From positions 1-42,954 of the forward strand of contig JAJJXM010000136.1 of the NCBI GenBank assembly GCA_024516155.1: DNA of 42,954 nt. The letters are read 5' to 3'. Under the pieces are notes generated by a model that saw only the letters and a program-made list of their open reading frames with translations, was not told the origin of the DNA and searched no databases. Numbering within the stretch: position 1 is the first letter of the stretch; each line of letters starts with the position of its first letter. Made by a program: the position numbers and the translations under genes. This stretch comes from Pyronema omphalodes (Eukaryota; Ascomycota; Pezizomycetes; Pezizales; Pyronemataceae). Below, piece after piece: positions 39,268-42,954 of this stretch.

Positions 39268-40399
39268 ACGCACACAGTGGCGTTCTTCCAGTTGAAAGAC
39301 CTCGGAGAACATATCGAACAAAAACCGACCGGATCGGCAAGCCCAGTGACCCCCGAACCACCATCCAGACCGCAGACCCCCGAATCCCCCGAACTGCCCC
39401 ATACCTCCACCGACGACCCTGCAGAAATGGCGACCCCGGCAGGATGAGGACTTGTCACTCCGGTCACAATGACCCGGGCGCAGTTGAACCAGATCCTCAT
39501 CCAACTCCATCGCCCCACGGCAAACAGTAACCCCAAGGTGGAAGACCCGGAGCTGTACTATGGGGAAAGAACCAAGCTGAGGGCGTTCCTGACGCGATGC
39601 GAACTGAAGTTCAATTGCGAAAGGGATAGGTTCGACACCGAACAAAAGAAGGTAAACTATGCGAGCTCCCAATGCAGAGGTAACGCTTGGGCATGGATCG
39701 AGCTGTCCATCAAGGTGGGGAAAGGGTATATACAACCTGGGAGGCCTTCAAGACCGCTGTCAGTAGGGCTTTTAGGGAAGCTGACTCCAAAGAAGTAGCA
39801 AGAGGAAAGTTCAAAATGATGAGGCAGGGCGCGCGATCCGCCGCTGCATACTGGCCGAATTTCAAAGAATGAAATCCGACTTAAGATATAATGACGAAAC
39901 CTACATCGATCAATTCAGTCATGGACTAAACACAGACGTCCAACGACATTTAGCACCCCTCGACGAACGACCAACGGACCTGACGGAATGTGCCAACAAG
40001 GCTATAGCGTTAGATCACGGACTATTCAATTTCCGGACACTGAGGACCCAATACGAACCTCAATTCTATCACCACCCTCACCTTAAAGGGCAGGGACACG
40101 ACTCTCGACTCTCCGACCCCGAACCGATGGAATTAGATTCCACTCGTCGACCGAGAGCAAGGGATAGCATTGAGGAGGATAGGCGAAAACGGAATAACGA
40201 ATGTTTTAACTGTGGAAAGGTGGGAAACTACGCTGCGAAGTGCCCAAGGAAGAAGTTATTCCGTGCGGCGGAAGCTACATTAGCAGAAGAAGGATTGGGC
40301 AGGCGTCGGGAAAAGAAGGTCCCCAGGAAAAAAAGAAAAGGGTGGATTCCTGGGGCAACTGTCGCCCACAAGTTCAACCATGGCAGGACCGGCAGATAG
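39268..40399 (+). pseudogene. gag: Gypsy-3 gag, broken
   Basis: The frame opens after a TAG at 39265-39267 and includes LKDLGEHIEQKPTGSASP, a TGA near 39450, then MTRAQLNQILIQLHRP at 39469. A frameshift near 39710 moves to the frame with TTWEAFKTAVSRAF, part of the gag core. A second shift near 39865 leads into MKSDLRYNDETYIDQF and on to 40399. The zinc knuckle reads CFNCGKVGNYAAKC, so the zinc-binding His of CX2CX4HX4C is replaced by Asn. The original start is not clear. Confidence 0.8.
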
Positions 40400-40477
40400 A
40401 ATTTCGAGTGTAGGACCATACGGAAGAAACGAAAAGATTATTCTGCGATTCAAGATATAGGACGAAATAAGAAAGAA

Positions 40478-42814
40478 TACCACACAACGGCCATGATCGA
40501 TTGCGGGGCCACGGAGAATTTCATAGCTTGAAAACAGGTGAAACAGCAGGGATTGCCCTGCGCAAAAACATTGACCCCACGAAAGGTTCTCGCTGTAGAC
40601 GGACGGCAATTAGACGGGGGCCCAGTGACACACGATGCCATGGTGACAATGGTTATCAACGACCATAAGGAAGAAATCAGACTCCACTGTATCACCATTG
40701 GCAACGCATCCATCATCCTGGGACTGCCGTGGTTGCGGAAACACAATCCCAGCATCGACTGGAAAGAACGAAGGATTGTGTTCAATTCTGAAAGATGCGG
40801 AAAGAACTGCCTTCATACCTCACCCCATGCCATGACCGTGCTAGAACGAGGAGCGGAAAAGGAATATAATCGACAGATAAATGAGGAAGCGGGGCACTCC
40901 TATGGTATGCAAGGGCCGGAAGAGATACTCCTGACTGATGAGGAAGATGAGCTTCGCATCCAAGAAATCTGGGGAGGACGTATAGAGAAGGTCGAAGAAG
41001 AAGAAGTGGAAGAGTCGGAGGACGAGGATACAGAAAGTATGCAGGGATCTAGGCGCGCGGAATCCACTGAGGACGATACCGACTCGCCGCAATGCCTATT
41101 GCGGCAACCCCGGCAAGCGCCAGCCAACCAGAAAAAACCAGGGGAATCGGAAACCACTCCCGCCGAATCAATTGCCACTTCCGAAAAGTTGGAACTCGCC
41201 AGCACAATAACCCGAGCGGCGAAGAACAAGCATGATCCCTTGGAAGGAATAATACCAGCCGAATACATGGATGACCTCTCGGTATTCAGGGGAAAAGAGG
41301 CGGTAGGGTTACCTCTGCACCGACATCATGATCACCAGATTCGCTTGATGGGAGGAAAGATTCCGCCATTCGAACCCCTTCGAGCCATCGATGAGGCACG
41401 ACTGCGGGTATTGAGGGATTACCTGGAGCAAAATGCGAAGCGGGGTTAGGTCCGGCGGTCGACGTCCCTGGCGGGATCCCCAATCCATCTTGTAGAGCAA
41501 AAGGATGGTACACTGCGCCTATGAGTCGACTACCGACGACTCAACGAGATCACAATAAAGGATCGCACCCCACTTCCATTGATAGGGAAAGGGCTGGAGA
41601 GACTTTCCAACGCCAAGATCTATACCGAGTTGGATTGGGGGGATGCATATTATAACCCCCAAATAGCCGCAGGGGATGAATGGAAGACCGCGTTCTGTAC
41701 CAAGTACGGTCTATATGAATATTTGGTAATGCCATTCGGCTTAACAAATGCTTCGGCATCTTTTCAATGATGGATGAACGAAGTCCTAAGTGATTACCTC
41801 AACATCTTTTGCATCGCCTATCTCGATGACAGATTGATTTACTCGGATAATATGGAAGAGCATCAAACACTTCCGCATGGTGCTAGAGAGGTTATGGGAC
41901 GTAGGACTCACCTTGAAACCATCAAAATGTGAATTCCACACGAAAAACATGGAATACCAGGGATATATCATATCCCCCACGGGGTTGCAGATAGACCCCG
42001 AGAAAATTAGGGCGGTTAAGGAATGAAAGGAACCGGTCAATGTGAAAGGAGTACAAAGTTTCCTGGGATTCGCCAATTCCTACCATCGATTCATGCGGGA
42101 TTTCAGCAAGATCACCACACCATTGACACGATTAACGAAAAAGCAGGTACCCTGGGAATGGAACGACGAGACACAGCGAGCCTTCGAGCAACTGAAGACA
42201 ACAATGATATCCCAGCCAATCCTGCAACATTTTGACCCGGATCGGCCACTCACCGTAGAAACAGGTGCCTCAGACTATGCTATCGGCGCGGTCTGCTTAC
42301 AACCTGACGACTCCAACGTACTGCAAACCCTTGCCTGTTTTTCACGGAAATTGAAAGAGGCGGAGCTCAATTATGACATCCACGATAAAGAGCTCCTGGC
42401 AATAGTGGAAGCTTCAGACAAATTGTCTACATATTGTAAATCGACGAAACACAGAATCCGGATACTGTCAGACCATGAAAACTTGCAGTATTGGCAAACG
42501 AAGAGGGACCTCAACCTCCGACAGGCCCTATGGGCCGAACAACTGGCAAATTACGACTTCACCATCACTTATCGACCGGGGAAGTTGGAAGGTAAACCCG
42601 ACATATTGTCCCGAGAGTCAGGAGACTCACCCTGTGAAGGGGAGATGAAGCACCGGCAAAATCGAAGCCGAGTCCTCCTTCCCCAGGACGTTTTTCACGT
42701 GGACGGGACACAATTGATAAGACTGACCCTGGATACCTCCCTCATGGCCGAAATTCGGAAGAAGACGAAGACCGACACAGAAATCCAGGAGGTAATCCGA
42801 AAACTCTGGGGTTA
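40478..42814 (+). pseudogene. pol: Gypsy-3 pol (PR-RT-RNaseH), truncated by telomere
   Basis: Protease has MIDCGATENFI near 40491, followed by a TGA at about 40530 where Trp is likely. A long acidic linker (KVEEEEVEESEDEDTE) follows. RT is interrupted by a TAG at 41447-41449, a TGA in LRL*VDYRR (near 41523), a TGA after NASASFQ (41768-41770) and a frameshift near 41865. YLDD is present at 41818-41829. A TGA near 42024 precedes the RNase H frame, where VETGASDYAIGA has Gly in place of the first catalytic Asp. The frame ends in a TAG formed by the first telomere repeat. No integrase remains. Confidence 0.87.
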
Positions 42815-42954
42815 GGGTTAGGGTTAGGGTTAGGGTTAGGGTTAGGGTTAGGGTTAGGGTTAGGGTTAGGGTTAGGGTTAGGGTTAGGGTTAGGGTTAGG
42901 GTTAGGGTTAGGGTAGGGTTAGGGTTAGGGTTAGGGTTAGGGTTAGGGTTAGGG
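42809..42954 (+). repeat. telomere, (TTAGGG)n
   Basis: From the TTAGGG at 42812 there are 23 canonical units and one 5-base variant (TAGGG at 42914-42918), 143 bases in all, reaching the end of the window. The G-rich strand runs 5' to 3' towards the end, correct for a right-hand chromosome terminus. The junction with Gypsy-3 pol is ctctgggg|ttaggg, so up to four G residues may be shared. Confidence 0.98.

Larger units (their letters stand above)
38474..42808 (+). mobile_element. Gypsy-3: Ty3/gypsy element truncated by the telomere
   Basis: A third Ty3/gypsy family with a 5' LTR (38474-39051), gag and pol up to the start of the region after RNase H. Integrase and the 3' LTR are missing because TTAGGG repeats begin at 42809. 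Multiple stops and frameshifts show it is long dead. Its left edge is seven bases from Gypsy-2B. Confidence 0.88.

Overview
The window is the right-hand end of a fungal chromosome. It finishes in about 24 tandem TTAGGG units (42809-42954), running in the direction expected for a + strand chromosome end. The contents point to a filamentous fungus: chromodomain-bearing Ty3/gypsy elements, a Tad-like LINE with an RNase H domain, and a pogo/Fot1-type DNA transposon with a short intron. The phylum is not certain. I see no host housekeeping gene and no tRNA or rRNA gene. Almost everything that can be identified is a mobile element, mostly broken.

Layout. 1-2043: unassigned flank with short open frames. 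2044-21556: a pogo element of about 2.4 kb between 25-bp inverted repeats and TA dinucleotides, blown up to 19.5 kb by nested insertions. Gypsy-1 (2877-13558) sits inside its transposase gene, and an intact Gypsy-2 copy (A, 15100-21507) sits in its 3' part. Gypsy-1's own 5' LTR is split by a 1.78-kb element (4133-5915) that carries only a LINE-type ORF1. 21557-21856: short flank. 21871-28563: a full-length but decayed LINE with 14-bp target duplications. 28578-30885: unassigned. 30886-32061: a truncated, diverged LTR of the Gypsy-1 type. 32062-38466: a second Gypsy-2 copy (B), on the minus strand and inactivated. 38474-42808: a third family, Gypsy-3, with its 5' LTR, gag and most of pol; telomere repeats cut it off within pol.

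Relative order of events. Pogo came first, Gypsy-1 landed in it, and the ORF1-only element landed in the Gypsy-1 LTR. Gypsy-2A is recent: its two 529-bp LTRs look identical and its frames are intact. Gypsy-2B is older, with a nonsense codon in gag, a frameshift in the integrase and slightly diverged LTRs. It lies seven bases from the edge of Gypsy-3.

Most informative points. (1) Removing Gypsy-1 plus one target duplication restores the pogo reading frame exactly. (2) Gypsy-2 has a conserved 80-codon leader frame (ORF0) before gag, whose differences between copies A and B fit protein-level constraint, and whose stop overlaps the gag start. (3) Gypsy-2 gag and pol are joined by a GGGAAAA slippery heptamer, a 7-nt spacer and a stem-loop, giving a -1 frameshift. 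(4) The 4133-5915 element resembles a half-LINE. (5) Premature stops in the older elements are mostly explained by C-to-T or G-to-A transitions, a RIP-like pattern. (6) The telomere is joined directly to a broken retrotransposon.
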